Assembly: GCA_038217425.1 (NCBI GenBank)
Contig: JBBQPM010000023.1
Location: 1-53,642 of the forward strand
From: JAIEPT01 sp038217425
GTDB lineage: Bacteria > Planctomycetota > Planctomycetia > Gemmatales > Gemmataceae
Direction: 5' to 3'
DNA length: 53,642 nt
Made by a program: the position numbers and the translations under genes. Of the stretch, positions 22,818-31,523 are shown piece by piece. How positions within the stretch are numbered: position 1 is the first letter of the stretch; every line of letters begins with the position of its first letter. Under the pieces are notes generated by a model. The model was not told where the DNA came from, searched no databases, and was given only the letters and a program-made list of their open reading frames with translations.

Positions 22818-24470
22818 TTACTTCTTGCCGATGGCGTAGAGCTTGCTCTCGGTCATCACGTAGAGGACGCCGTTCGCGGCGACGGGGGTTGCGCGGATTC
22901 GGCCCTTGAACACGATCTCGCTCAGGATCTTCTTCTCCTTGCCGTGCTGGAACACGGTCAGCGTACCGTCGTCGTTGCCGAAATAGACTTTACCGTCGAC
23001 CAAATAGGGAGAACTCCAGGTGAAAGCCTCGGTGTCGTGCGACCAGTGAACCTTGCCGGTCTTGGCGTCGAAGCAGTGGATCCAGCCGGAAAGCTCGGCG
23101 GCGTAGACGAGATCGTCATGAATGGCGCAAGTCGACATGGTTCGGCCGAAGTAGTAGTTTTTGCCGAGCTTGCCGCGCTCTTTCGCAGGCACGGCCCCGC
23201 CGTAACGCCACACCTCGGCGGAGTTGGGATTGGGCTTGGTCTTGGGGGGCCAAACCGAGGCGTCGGTGACGAGGTCGGGCGAGACGTCCCCTTTCTTGGT
23301 CATGTCGATGCACCACAAGTTGCCGACGCCGATCTCGTGTTCGGGATCCTGACCCGTGGCGATGTACACCTTGTTCTTATAAATGACCGGCGTCGCGATG
23401 AAGTCATTCCGCGTGCCGGTGCTGCCCAGCTTGTACTCGGCGTCCTTGGGATTGCAGTCGAACCTCCAGATGAGATTGCCGCTGCGCGGGTCGTAGGCGT
23501 ACACCCAGCCGTCGCCGGCGGGGAAGATGACCTGCGGGCTGCCGTCGACGATGCCGTGCGCGGGGTTGGACCATTGGCCGTGCTGGATCAGTTTGCCCTG
23601 GTTGACGAGGTTCTTGAAGAACCCGGCTCCCGCGCCGACTTGATCGAGCTGCGTGAGCTGCACCGTGGGGGCGTTGTCGCTCCAGAGGACTTTGCCGGTC
23701 TTCTTCTCGAGCTTGAGGAAGCTCGGCGCCTTCGGCGCGGGGACGTTGATGTGGCCTTCGTCGACGCCGTTGGCGGTGATGATAAAGAGATCGTCGCCGA
23801 CCACGAGGGGCGAGCAGACGGAGAGATTGTGCGGGAAGACGCCGAGCTTGTCGATCATGTCGAGCTTCCAGACTTCGGAGCCGTCCTTGACGTTGGCGCA
23901 GATGACTTCGCAGCGGTTGCTGACGTAGTAGATGACGTCCCCTTCAGCCGCGGGACTGGAGCAGAGGCCTTCGAGCGGCCAATCGACGACTCGGCCGGCG
24001 GCGAGCTTGTTGAACGTCTTCTGCCAGTTGAACGCGCCGGTCTTCTCGTCGAAGCACATGAGGACGCCCATGTCGATCGGCGTCGGCTCGCCTTTTTCGT
24101 TGAGGGTGACGTCCTTGGGATTTCTCGGCTTCTGGTTGTTGGTGCCGATGAAGACGCGTCCGCCGGCAACGATGGGTCCGCCGTAGGCCTTGGAGCCGAG
24201 GGACGCTTCCCAGAGGATGTTGGTTTTGGTATCGGGATCGAACTCGGCAGGGAGCCCGGTGACGACGGTGTTGACCATGTTACGGGAGGCGTTGCCGCCG
24301 TAGACGGCCCAGTCGCCGGGGTTTTGGGCCGCGGGTTGCGCTTGAGCGGGCGTTGGGGCGAGCGGCGCTGCGTCGCCGCCAAGGAACTTGAGGGAAACGA
24401 CGAGCGCAGTGACGACGCCGAGGGTGATTCCCGCCGCCAGCCAACGTTTGAGTTGCGGATAGGATTGCAT
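22818..24470 (-). CDS. Membrane-anchored PQQ-like beta-propeller
   Basis: The 550-residue protein has an N-terminal membrane segment (about 9-30) and an Ala/Pro/Gln-rich linker to about 50. It then shares the GGNASRNMVN start and the GGPIVAGGRVFIGTNN blade with the propeller encoded at 21139-22716. Regular blades follow to the C-terminus. The protein should face the periplasm. No metal site or signature of an active quinoprotein dehydrogenase is evident, so a binding or structural role is as likely as catalysis. Confidence 0.85.
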   Translation of the reverse strand: MQSYPQLKRWLAAGITLGVVTALVVSLKFLGGDAAPLAPTPAQAQPAAQNPGDWAVYGGNASRNMVNTVVTGLPAEFDPDTKTNILWEASLGSKAYGGPIVAGGRVFIGTNNQKPRNPKDVTLNEKGEPTPIDMGVLMCFDEKTGAFNWQKTFNKLAAGRVVDWPLEGLCSSPAAEGDVIYYVSNRCEVICANVKDGSEVWKLDMIDKLGVFPHNLSVCSPLVVGDDLFIITANGVDEGHINVPAPKAPSFLKLEKKTGKVLWSDNAPTVQLTQLDQVGAGAGFFKNLVNQGKLIQHGQWSNPAHGIVDGSPQVIFPAGDGWVYAYDPRSGNLIWRFDCNPKDAEYKLGSTGTRNDFIATPVIYKNKVYIATGQDPEHEIGVGNLWCIDMTKKGDVSPDLVTDASVWPPKTKPNPNSAEVWRYGGAVPAKERGKLGKNYYFGRTMSTCAIHDDLVYAAELSGWIHCFDAKTGKVHWSHDTEAFTWSSPYLVDGKVYFGNDDGTLTVFQHGKEKKILSEIVFKGRIRATPVAANGVLYVMTESKLYAIGKK

Positions 24471-24513
24471 GCGAGGGTGCTCCGTGGAAACGGTGAGGAT
24501 GCCTTAGTCTAGT

Positions 24514-24531
24514 GCGAACGGGGCGGTTCGC
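24514..24531 (-). terminator. Short hairpin past the long propeller gene
   Basis: GCGAAC and GTTCGC (24514-24519 and 24526-24531) form a 6-bp stem around GGGGCG. It lies just past the stop of the 24543-26828 gene on the minus strand. It has no T-run, so it may be an attenuator or stability element. Confidence 0.25.
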
Positions 24532-24542
24532 GAAAGTGCAAT

Positions 24543-26828
24543 TTACTTGCCGTTGGGTTTGATGGTGACGTTGTCGTAGAGGACGTCGGTGCCGTTGCCT
24601 CCCTGGGGGATGCCGGTGACATAGCCGTAGAGCGCGGGGGCGCCTTCGAGATTGGGATAGCTATCCGTCACCTCGGCGGTCCAGGCCGCGGGCTCGGCTT
24701 GCGTGCGATCCCAGGCCTTGCCCTTGACGACGATCTTGTCGCCCTTGACCTCGGTCGTCAGCTTGAGACGATACCAGACGCCGTCCTTCCAGGGGAAGGT
24801 GACGGTGGCGTCGACGCGCGGCAGCGCGTCCCAGGAGACGATGCGGAGCCGCTGGATGTTGCCGGCGAGCATGAGGGTGTAGCGATTGTTGACGACGCCG
24901 ACGTCGGGCATGTCGGCCCCGACCTTGGTGCCGAGAACGTCGCATTCGATGGTGTAGTCCTTGAGACCGGGGAGACCGATGTAGGCGTTGCCCTTGGCGA
25001 CGAGGGGGCTGGCCTTGTCGTTGACTTTCTTGAGGACTTTCTCGCCGTTCTTATCGGTGGCGACGTAGAACTTGCCGGTGGTGTTGACCCAGCCCATGGG
25101 GGCGGCGCCATCGGGAACTTTGCTGAAGTCCTGGCTGTAGGGGAGCTTGGGCGCGACGCGCACGCGGGCTTTGCCGACGAGCTTGCCGAACGTGGCCTCC
25201 ACGTACCCATGCTGAGTCGGCTTTTTGGAATCGACGGTGAGCGTGCCGGCCTTAATCGTCCCTTCGAGCGGCGGCGGGGCAACCTTGGCGCCCGGCGGAA
25301 GGGGCGGGGTGCCCATTTTCCATTCCACCTTCGAGGCATCGACCTCACCGGCTGGAAACCCTTGAGCGTCATGCGTCCGCAGCTTGAACTCGAACGTCTC
25401 GCCGGGGTGGATCGTGATCTCGGCCGGGTAAATGGACAGCGTTGCCGGTGCACCCGGCTTGGGGGACGGCGACGCCTGCTTCGAACTCGGCGCGATGCCG
25501 GGATCTTTGAGGCCGATGCAATAGGTTTCTTCGCTGGTCGAAAGGAAGACTCGTCCATTGGCGACGGCCGGCGTGCCGTTGCACTCGACGTCGGAGACGG
25601 AGTGGAGCGCGGGGAAGAATTGCTCGTGCAGGCGCTTCTTCTTGGCGGCGGTCTTGATGTCGAGGATGTGGAACTTGGAATTCACCTCGCCGACGTAGAT
25701 CTTGCCGTCTGCGAGCGTCGGGCTGCCGCGGGCGTTCCGGCCGTAGGTGTAGGTCCAGAGAAGCTTGCCCTTGTCCGCGTCGAAGCAGAAGAGCTTGGCG
25801 ATGTCGTCCGTGATGTAGAGCTTGCCTTCGTGCAAGATCGGCGTGGTGTAACGCGCCTTCACGTCGTCCTCCTGCCAGACGACCTTGGGCTTGCCGCCCG
25901 AACCGTCGATGCAGAGAACTCGGCCCTGATGATTGTTGCCCGACTCGGGATTTTCTTCGCCATGGCCGATGTAGATGCGGTCGCCGTGAACGATGGCGGT
26001 GCTGTTGACGGACCCTTGCCCGAACTTGTGCGACCAGAGGACTTCGCCGGTGCGCGCCTTGATGGCGTGGACGTAGCCGTCGCAGCTGCCGGTGATGACG
26101 AGATCCTGTCCGCCGATGCGTCCGACCACGGGCGAGGAATAATAGGTATCTTTCGGGAGGCTGGTGGGATCGGCCCACCAGACGACGGCGCCGGTCGATT
26201 TGTTGAGTGCGACGAGGCGATTGCCCCCCTTGGCGTGATTGCCCCAGCTGGAGTTGACCATGCCGACGATGATCATGTCCTCGAAGAGCGCGGGGCTGGT
26301 CAGACGTCCGCCGTAGCCGGAGACTCGGCCAAATTCTTCGGTGAGCTGCCGTTGCCAGACGATCTTGGGCTCGTTGCCCATGGCATCGATGCAGAAGAGA
26401 TAGCCGGCCGTGGTGTGGGCGTAGAGGTAACCGGTCTCGGGGTCGGCGGTCATGTTGGTCCAGCCGAGCCGGACGGTAACGATGTCGGTGTGATAGACGT
26501 TGAACTTCATTTCCCAGATGACTTTGCCGGTCTTCTCGTCGAGGGCCATGATCCGTTCCTGGATGGAATCCGGGAGGGCGGCGCCGTTGACGATCTTTTC
26601 GTCGTAGTTGAGAAGGAAGACGCGCCCCTTCATGATGAGGGGCGTGGAGCGGCAGCCGAAGGGGGCTTTCCAGATGAGGTTTTCGCCTTCGGGCGACCAC
26701 TTCGCTGGGAGGTTGCCCTCAGCGGAGACGCCATCGTGATTGGGGCCGCGCCAGTTGGTCCAGTCGGCGGCGGAGGCGCCCCACGGCAGCAAGGCGATCG
26801 CGATGAGTGAGAATGCGAGCGGTTTCAT
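24543..26828 (-). CDS. Secreted PQQ-like beta-propeller with C-terminal jelly-roll-like domain
   Basis: I start at the ATG giving MKPLAFSL (761 residues), which is preceded by GAGGAC. A cleavable signal peptide (1-20, ending in ASA) is followed by the WTNWRGPNHDGVS motif that opens many planctomycete secreted propeller proteins. Residues about 20-440 are the propeller. A Pro-rich linker and an Ig-like strand region (about 470-560) come next, and a final 200 residues look like a concanavalin/LamG-type jelly roll (YSQDFSKVPDGAAPMGW, YTIECDVLG). It may bind a polymer outside the cell. Confidence 0.82.
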   Translation of the reverse strand: MKPLAFSLIAIALLPWGASAADWTNWRGPNHDGVSAEGNLPAKWSPEGENLIWKAPFGCRSTPLIMKGRVFLLNYDEKIVNGAALPDSIQERIMALDEKTGKVIWEMKFNVYHTDIVTVRLGWTNMTADPETGYLYAHTTAGYLFCIDAMGNEPKIVWQRQLTEEFGRVSGYGGRLTSPALFEDMIIVGMVNSSWGNHAKGGNRLVALNKSTGAVVWWADPTSLPKDTYYSSPVVGRIGGQDLVITGSCDGYVHAIKARTGEVLWSHKFGQGSVNSTAIVHGDRIYIGHGEENPESGNNHQGRVLCIDGSGGKPKVVWQEDDVKARYTTPILHEGKLYITDDIAKLFCFDADKGKLLWTYTYGRNARGSPTLADGKIYVGEVNSKFHILDIKTAAKKKRLHEQFFPALHSVSDVECNGTPAVANGRVFLSTSEETYCIGLKDPGIAPSSKQASPSPKPGAPATLSIYPAEITIHPGETFEFKLRTHDAQGFPAGEVDASKVEWKMGTPPLPPGAKVAPPPLEGTIKAGTLTVDSKKPTQHGYVEATFGKLVGKARVRVAPKLPYSQDFSKVPDGAAPMGWVNTTGKFYVATDKNGEKVLKKVNDKASPLVAKGNAYIGLPGLKDYTIECDVLGTKVGADMPDVGVVNNRYTLMLAGNIQRLRIVSWDALPRVDATVTFPWKDGVWYRLKLTTEVKGDKIVVKGKAWDRTQAEPAAWTAEVTDSYPNLEGAPALYGYVTGIPQGGNGTDVLYDNVTIKPNGK

Positions 26829-26868
26829 GAAGTCCTCGGAGGCGGAAGGATTGCTTTTGCAGGACAAA

Positions 26869-26906
26869 TATCCCAGGGGGTTCGGAGTACCTCACCCCTG
26901 GGCTTG
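26869..26906. repeat. Imperfect palindromic repeat (family C)
   Basis: CCCAGGGG (26872-26879) and CCCCTGGG (26895-26902) bracket TTCGGAGTACCTCA. It matches 1361-1397 and lies upstream of the long propeller gene, just past the end of the PaaK-like gene. Confidence 0.65.
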
Positions 26907-26917
26907 GGTTTTATTTC

Positions 26918-28120
26918 TCATCTCTTTTTATGAATTCGCTGGGCTTTCATCTCGAATCGAGGCAAAGTTCCCGGCGCCGCCACCTCGACCTCCGCGCGAA
27001 ACAGCAATTCGTCGCGGATCACGCCCGCCAACTTCCCCGCGAAATCGGCCGGCGTTCCCTCGCGCAGCTCCACCTGCACCAGCAACTCCGCGAGCGGATT
27101 CGACGCGTCGATCTCCACCCGATACTCGACGACCTCGGCGAATCTTCGGAGCACGCCTTCCATCGCGCTGGGATAGAAGTTGTTGCCGCGAATCGGCACC
27201 ATGTCGTCGGTGCGGCCCAGGATGCCGCCTGCCAACCGCAGAAATCGACTGCCGCACGGGCACGGCTCCGGATCGATGCGAACCAGATCGCCGGTGCGGT
27301 AGCGGATCACCGGACTGCCGAGCCTGCCCAGGTTCGTGACAATCAACTCGCCCATGGCCGCGGGCTGGCCCGATTCGTCCAGCACCTCGACGAAAAAATC
27401 GTCCTCCAGTACATGTAGACCGCCCGGGTGCTCAAAACATTCAACCGTCATCGGACCAACTTCGGTCATGCCGCTGTGATCGATGACGCGGGCCTGCCAA
27501 AGTTCCTCGATGCGCTGGCGCGTTGCGGGGATGCTGCCGCCCGGTTCGCCGGCCACGATGAGTCGGCGCACTTTACTCGCTTTCAGGTCGATGCCGAGGT
27601 CGAGCGCCGTCTGGCCCAGGTGCAGGGCGTAGGTGGGCGTGCAGCAAATGACGGTCGCCTCCTGATCGAGCAACAGCCGCAATCGGGCCGCGCTGCTCAT
27701 GCCCCCGGCGGCGATGGTGAGCGCTCCCATGCCGAGCGCCGCCTCGAACGCCGTCCAGAAGCCCAGGAATGGTCCGAACGAGAACGGAAAGAAGTAACGG
27801 TCGCCGCGGTCGACTTTCGCGAAGGCGTAAATCTGCCGCCAGCAGCCGAGCATCCACTGCCAACTCTCGGGCGTATCGAGCCAACGGAGCGGCGTCCCCT
27901 TGGTGCCGCTGGTCTGATGCAGACGCGTGTAGCGGGCGGGCGGGTACGTCCACAGGTCCGCCTGACGGGCCAAGAGTTGGTCCTTCGTCGTCAGCGGCAG
28001 TCGGGCAAATTCCTCGATTTGCGGAGCGCGCGTCCAGCCGGCCGACTGCCACAGGTCGCGGTACAGCGGATGATTTTCCCAGGCATGCACGAGCAGCGTT
28101 TCGAGTTTGACGGCGGACAA
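26918..28120 (-). CDS. PaaK-like phenylacetate-CoA ligase family enzyme
   Basis: The protein is an ANL-superfamily enzyme with the ATP-binding motif LHQTSGTKGTPLRW and the SGMTEVGP, YRTGDLV and GRTDDMVPIRG motifs typical of PaaK-type ligases; it probably makes an aryl- or acyl-CoA. A longer frame begins at 28192, but its first 24 residues translate a REP element. A TTG at 28120 lies 5 nt after GGAGG, so I take it as the start (400 residues). The substrate is unknown. It heads the propeller run on the minus strand. Confidence 0.85.
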   Translation of the reverse strand: MSAVKLETLLVHAWENHPLYRDLWQSAGWTRAPQIEEFARLPLTTKDQLLARQADLWTYPPARYTRLHQTSGTKGTPLRWLDTPESWQWMLGCWRQIYAFAKVDRGDRYFFPFSFGPFLGFWTAFEAALGMGALTIAAGGMSSAARLRLLLDQEATVICCTPTYALHLGQTALDLGIDLKASKVRRLIVAGEPGGSIPATRQRIEELWQARVIDHSGMTEVGPMTVECFEHPGGLHVLEDDFFVEVLDESGQPAAMGELIVTNLGRLGSPVIRYRTGDLVRIDPEPCPCGSRFLRLAGGILGRTDDMVPIRGNNFYPSAMEGVLRRFAEVVEYRVEIDASNPLAELLVQVELREGTPADFAGKLAGVIRDELLFRAEVEVAAPGTLPRFEMKAQRIHKKR

Positions 28121-28130
28121 CGGCCCCTCC

Positions 28131-28243
28131 GGCGAGCGGGGGACGTAAGTCCCCCGGTACGTTATTTTCTGTAAAAAGCGTTTAAACTGCACGCGCTTTT
28201 GCAGGTGCGTGACGCACCGGGGGACTTACGTCCGCCGCTCGCC
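28131..28243. repeat. Composite inverted REP pair (family A)
   Basis: Two family A palindromes face each other (28131-28160 and 28213-28243), and the inner part also contains an inverted pair of CTGYAAAA(A)GCG type. The same outer-and-inner design recurs at 49141-49255. It lies between trpD and the PaaK-like gene. Confidence 0.85.
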
Positions 28244-28244
28244 T

Positions 28245-29249
28245 TTAGGATGCCAGCCGCCGCAACACCTCGGCCGCCTTGCCGCTCATGACCGCAGCGC
28301 GTGCCAACTCCACGCCGGACTGCAAATCCTCCACACGTTCCGCGACCAAAAGCCCGACCGCGGCGTTGGCGAGTACGATGTCCAGCGCCGGCCCCGCTTC
28401 GCCCTGGAGTAATCCGCGGATGCGCTCGGCGCTCTCCGCAGCGCTTCCGACTTTCAGATCGCTCAAGCGGCCCGTCGGCAGCCCGAAATCGTCCGGCGTC
28501 CAGACGTGCGACGTCACCACGTTGCCGCGAACTTCACGCACCTGCGTCGGCGCGGATAGACTGACTTCGTCGAGGCCGTCATCGCTGCAGACGAGGCACG
28601 CGCGCGTCGTACCGAGCTTGGCTAGCGCGCCCGCCATCAGGTCGAGCAGTTCCGGCCGACCGACGCCCAACACTTGACGCGTGGCGCCAGCGGGATTGAC
28701 GAGCGGGCCGAGACAATTGAAAAGCGTCGGGATGCCGAGGGCCTTGCGGACCGGAGCGACGTGCTTGAGCGCGGGATGAAAGCGCGGGGCGAAGCAGAAC
28801 GCCAGGCCGGCGCGGTCGAGGCTGCGGCGGGCTTCCTCGGGGCCGTTCTCGAGCGGAACGCCCAATGCTGCAAGGACGTCGGCGCTGCCGCTGGTGCTGG
28901 AAACGGAGCGGTTGCCGTGCTTGACGACGGGAACCCCGGCGCCGGCGAGGACGATGGCGGCGGCGGTACTGATGTTGAACGTGCCCGTGCCGTCGCCGCC
29001 GGTGCCGCAGGTGTCGACGACCCCCTGGCCGGCGTCCCAGCGGACCATGTGCGCCCGCAACACCTCGGCGGCGACCGCGAGTTCCGCCGACGTCTCTCCC
29101 TTCATGCGCAGCGCCACGAGAAACGCCGCCGATTCTTCCGGCGGGCATTCCGGCGTCATCATGCGCCCGAGCATGCCGCGCAGCCAATCTTCCGGCAGCG
29201 CTTCGCGACGCATCAGCACCTGCAAGATATCGCGTAGGGAACCGGTCAT
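28245..29249 (-). CDS. trpD: Anthranilate phosphoribosyltransferase
   Basis: The 334-residue protein carries the PRPP-binding signature DTCGTGGDGTGTFNIST (about 79-95), KHGNRSVSS (110-118) and the DGLDE motif. It joins anthranilate to PRPP in the second step of tryptophan synthesis. I start at the ATG overlapping the hemF stop by 4 nt. No other trp gene is in the window, so the pathway genes are dispersed. The size is normal for the family. Confidence 0.97.
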   Translation of the reverse strand: MTGSLRDILQVLMRREALPEDWLRGMLGRMMTPECPPEESAAFLVALRMKGETSAELAVAAEVLRAHMVRWDAGQGVVDTCGTGGDGTGTFNISTAAAIVLAGAGVPVVKHGNRSVSSTSGSADVLAALGVPLENGPEEARRSLDRAGLAFCFAPRFHPALKHVAPVRKALGIPTLFNCLGPLVNPAGATRQVLGVGRPELLDLMAGALAKLGTTRACLVCSDDGLDEVSLSAPTQVREVRGNVVTSHVWTPDDFGLPTGRLSDLKVGSAAESAERIRGLLQGEAGPALDIVLANAAVGLLVAERVEDLQSGVELARAAVMSGKAAEVLRRLAS

Positions 29250-30151
29250 ACGATCTCCTCGGCCCAGTCCCTGGGTTTCAGGTAGACGTCGTAGAGTTCC
29301 GCTTCGCGCGAACCGGGCTCGGGATGAAAGTCGTACACCCAACGCACGAGCGGCGGCAGCGACATGAGGATCGATTCGATGCGCCCGCCGGTCTTGAGGC
29401 CGAACACGGTGCCGCGGTCGTAGAGGAGGTTGAATTCGACATACCTGCCCCGGCGATACTCCTGGAATCGGCGTTCGGCTTCGCCATAGGCGAGATGCTT
29501 GCAGCGCTCGGCGATGGGGGCGTAGGCGCGGAGAAAGTTGTCGCCGCAATCGCGGACGAAGGCGAAGAGGGTCTGGAAGTCCTCGCCCAGGTAATCGAAA
29601 AAGATGCCGCCGACGCCGCGCGGCTCCTGGCGATGGGGGAGGAAGAAATACTCGTCGCACCAGGTTTTGAACTTGGGATAATCGACCGGAGCGGGGTGCC
29701 GGGTGCAGACCGCCTTCCAGACCTGGTGGAAATGAACGACGTCCTCGCGAAACGGGTAGTACGGGGTGAGATCGGCGCCGCCGCCGAACCAGGCCTTGTC
29801 CCCCTTGGTGAGGAAGCGGAAGTTGGCGTGCACGGTCGGGATCATCGGGCTGCGCGGATGCAAGACGAGGGAGACGCCGACGGCGGTGAAATCGAGGCCT
29901 TCGCCGGGCAAGTGCTTGGCGAATTCGGGATTCATCGTGCCGAAAACTTCGGAGAAGTTGACGCCCGCCTTTTCGAAGACGTTGCCGTCCTGAAGCACGC
30001 GCGACCGCCCGCCACCGCCTCCTTCGCGCTGCCAGGAATCCTCCAGAAACTTACCGCCGCCGTCGACCAATTCGAGCCCCGCGGAGATGCGCTCCTGCAA
30101 CTCGCGAAAGTAGGCGACCACGGCCAAACGCTCCGGCTCACTCGAATTCAT
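29246..30151 (-). CDS. hemF: Oxygen-dependent coproporphyrinogen III oxidase
   Basis: The 301-residue length equals typical HemF. Characteristic segments include IPTVHANFRFL with H108, WFGGGADLTPYYPFRED, HRQEPRGVGGIFFDYL and RGRYVEFNLLYDRGTVFGLKTGGRIESIL. It converts coproporphyrinogen III to protoporphyrinogen IX using O2, so this organism has an aerobic branch for heme. It overlaps both neighbours by 4 nt, which places it in one transcript with the DUF962 gene and trpD. Confidence 0.98.
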   Translation of the reverse strand: MNSSEPERLAVVAYFRELQERISAGLELVDGGGKFLEDSWQREGGGGGRSRVLQDGNVFEKAGVNFSEVFGTMNPEFAKHLPGEGLDFTAVGVSLVLHPRSPMIPTVHANFRFLTKGDKAWFGGGADLTPYYPFREDVVHFHQVWKAVCTRHPAPVDYPKFKTWCDEYFFLPHRQEPRGVGGIFFDYLGEDFQTLFAFVRDCGDNFLRAYAPIAERCKHLAYGEAERRFQEYRRGRYVEFNLLYDRGTVFGLKTGGRIESILMSLPPLVRWVYDFHPEPGSREAELYDVYLKPRDWAEEIV

Positions 30152-30447
30152 GGCAAGGGTTCCCGTTTCTGATATTGCGGAGCGATGGCGACATAGGGCA
30201 GACCGAGCAGACGTTTGACGCCCGCCCATTCGCCCATGTCGTTCCCCTCGACGAGATGGCCGATCCACTGCAGCAGGTAACCTCCCGCGATCGCCGCCAG
30301 CGCCCAAGTCCATGGCGCGGTAAAGAGGAGCACGAAACCCGCCACGGCGAGCGGAATGCCGAGCATGTGGATGCCGCGGTTGAAGGGATGCTGATGGCGC
30401 TCGAGCCAGTTCCACAGAGCTCGGCGAATCGGTTTGCGTTCAAACAT
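30148..30447 (-). CDS. DUF962 (Mpo1-like) small membrane protein
   Basis: The 99-residue protein has the family's FNRGIHMLGIPLAV and QWIGHLVEGND motifs and one or two hydrophobic segments near 27-62. Mpo1-like proteins in yeast act on 2-hydroxy fatty acids with a conserved His pair; H27 and H64 could be equivalent. The bacterial role is uncertain. It is first in the run with hemF and trpD and overlaps hemF by 4 nt. Confidence 0.8.
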   Translation of the reverse strand: MFERKPIRRALWNWLERHQHPFNRGIHMLGIPLAVAGFVLLFTAPWTWALAAIAGGYLLQWIGHLVEGNDMGEWAGVKRLLGLPYVAIAPQYQKREPLP

Positions 30448-30500
30448 GTCAGGGCATTCGCGGATGCGGTTCGGGCGGGATAAGTTTTACGATCTTTCGT

Positions 30501-30558
30501 CCGAGCCGGAAGCGAGAGCGACGATTTGCACCGATAGTCGCTCACGCTTCCGGCTCGG
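30501..30558. repeat. Inverted repeat (family F) with 22-bp arms
   Basis: Left arm 30501-30522 and right arm 30537-30558, both containing CGAGCCGGAAGCG in opposite orientation, flank a 14-nt loop. It lies between the DUF962 gene and the small anchored protein gene and may end the upstream transcript. The family has one copy here. Confidence 0.7.
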
Positions 30559-30564
30559 AAATAC

Positions 30565-31020
30565 TCACGCAGGCGAGAGTCGTTCGAGCTGAAGCTGGAA
30601 ACGCTCGAGCGCTTCGTCGGGATTGAGGTTGAACACGGTCTTGCCCTTGGTGCGCCAGTTTTCGTCCTCGAAGAAAAAGACGGCGGTGGCGTTCCGCAGG
30701 TTGCCGACGGCGGGGAGCCCTTCCATGTCGCCTCCCTCAATGGCGCTGAATTGCACCGTGATGCCGACGAAGGCCAGCACCTGACGCGTGGCCCGATCGC
30801 GGGCGAATTCGACCGCGTCCTCCCACTGGCAATCTTCCCAGCGCAGCCCGCGCGGCTTGCCGGACGCGGCGGCGATCTGAAAGAAGTGCGCCTCCAGATG
30901 CTCGCGCTGCAGGCGAAAGCGGTCGCGCAGCGACTCGATCGAGGCGGGCCTCGGACGGCCCAGCCAAAGCGAAATGAGGGCGAAGAGGAGCAGCACCGCT
31001 CCGGGGACGATCCACATCAT
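30565..31020 (-). CDS. Small membrane-anchored protein, last gene of the toroid operon
   Basis: I start at the ATG that overlaps the upstream stop (ATGA), giving 151 residues. An N-terminal hydrophobic segment (about 3-20, WIVPGAVLLLFALISLWLG) is followed by a helical basic stretch and a soluble domain with WEDCQWEDAVEFARD and VFFFEDENWRTKG. No family is recognised. The overlap shows it is co-translated with the TIGR03067-like protein and the toroid proteins. Confidence 0.75.
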   Translation of the reverse strand: MMWIVPGAVLLLFALISLWLGRPRPASIESLRDRFRLQREHLEAHFFQIAAASGKPRGLRWEDCQWEDAVEFARDRATRQVLAFVGITVQFSAIEGGDMEGLPAVGNLRNATAVFFFEDENWRTKGKTVFNLNPDEALERFQLQLERLSPA

Positions 31021-31523
31021 TGCGGGGGCCTCGCTTCGTTGACTCCGCCGTAGCGCCGGAGGGAAATCACCGTTTGTTTCTTTTCCTTGTCGGGCGCCAC
31101 TTCCGTCGGCAACGGATTGCCCAGCGGCACGAGGCACAGACGCAACGAATCGTCGTTGGATTCGTAGACGCCTTCGAGTACGAGCTTCTTGGTCGCCGAG
31201 TCGAAGAACTTCACTTCGTTGGGCGAACGCTTGGGATCGAAGGAAACCATGGCGGTGAAGCAATGACGCAGTTCGAACCTCTTACCGCCGCCGACCACGT
31301 CGACCAAATATTCGCATTCGCGCGTGAACGTGTTCTCATTGATAATGAACTGCCCGCGATCGAGCTTGGGCGAGTCGCCCGGCTCGACAGCGGTGACCGT
31401 GTAGATGCCGTTGAGCGGGTTCGAGGAACCCTGTCCGCGCACCGCGAGCGCCAAACAGAGCACGCTCGTCGTCAGGAGCAGGCCGCGCCGAAGCGAGGCC
31501 GCGCATCGAAGGTATCGTCTCAC
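31017..31523 (-). CDS. TIGR03067-like secreted protein
   Basis: The GTG start gives 168 residues and overlaps the stop of the toroid gene by 4 nt (GTGA). An N-terminal hydrophobic signal (about 14-28) leads to a domain with NGIYTVTAVEPGDSPKLDRG, FDPKRSPNEVKFF, VLEGVYESNDDSLRLCL and PLPTEV. That order of motifs matches the TIGR03067 domain, found mostly in Planctomycetes and of unknown function. It should lie outside the cytoplasmic membrane, possibly near the toroid proteins encoded upstream. Confidence 0.8.
   Translation of the reverse strand: MRRYLRCAASLRRGLLLTTSVLCLALAVRGQGSSNPLNGIYTVTAVEPGDSPKLDRGQFIINENTFTRECEYLVDVVGGGKRFELRHCFTAMVSFDPKRSPNEVKFFDSATKKLVLEGVYESNDDSLRLCLVPLGNPLPTEVAPDKEKKQTVISLRRYGGVNEARPPQ

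Noticed and set aside
24699..26810. Long plus-strand frame opposite the secreted propeller
   Set aside because: Same composition artefact; the signal peptide and propeller repeats are on the minus strand.
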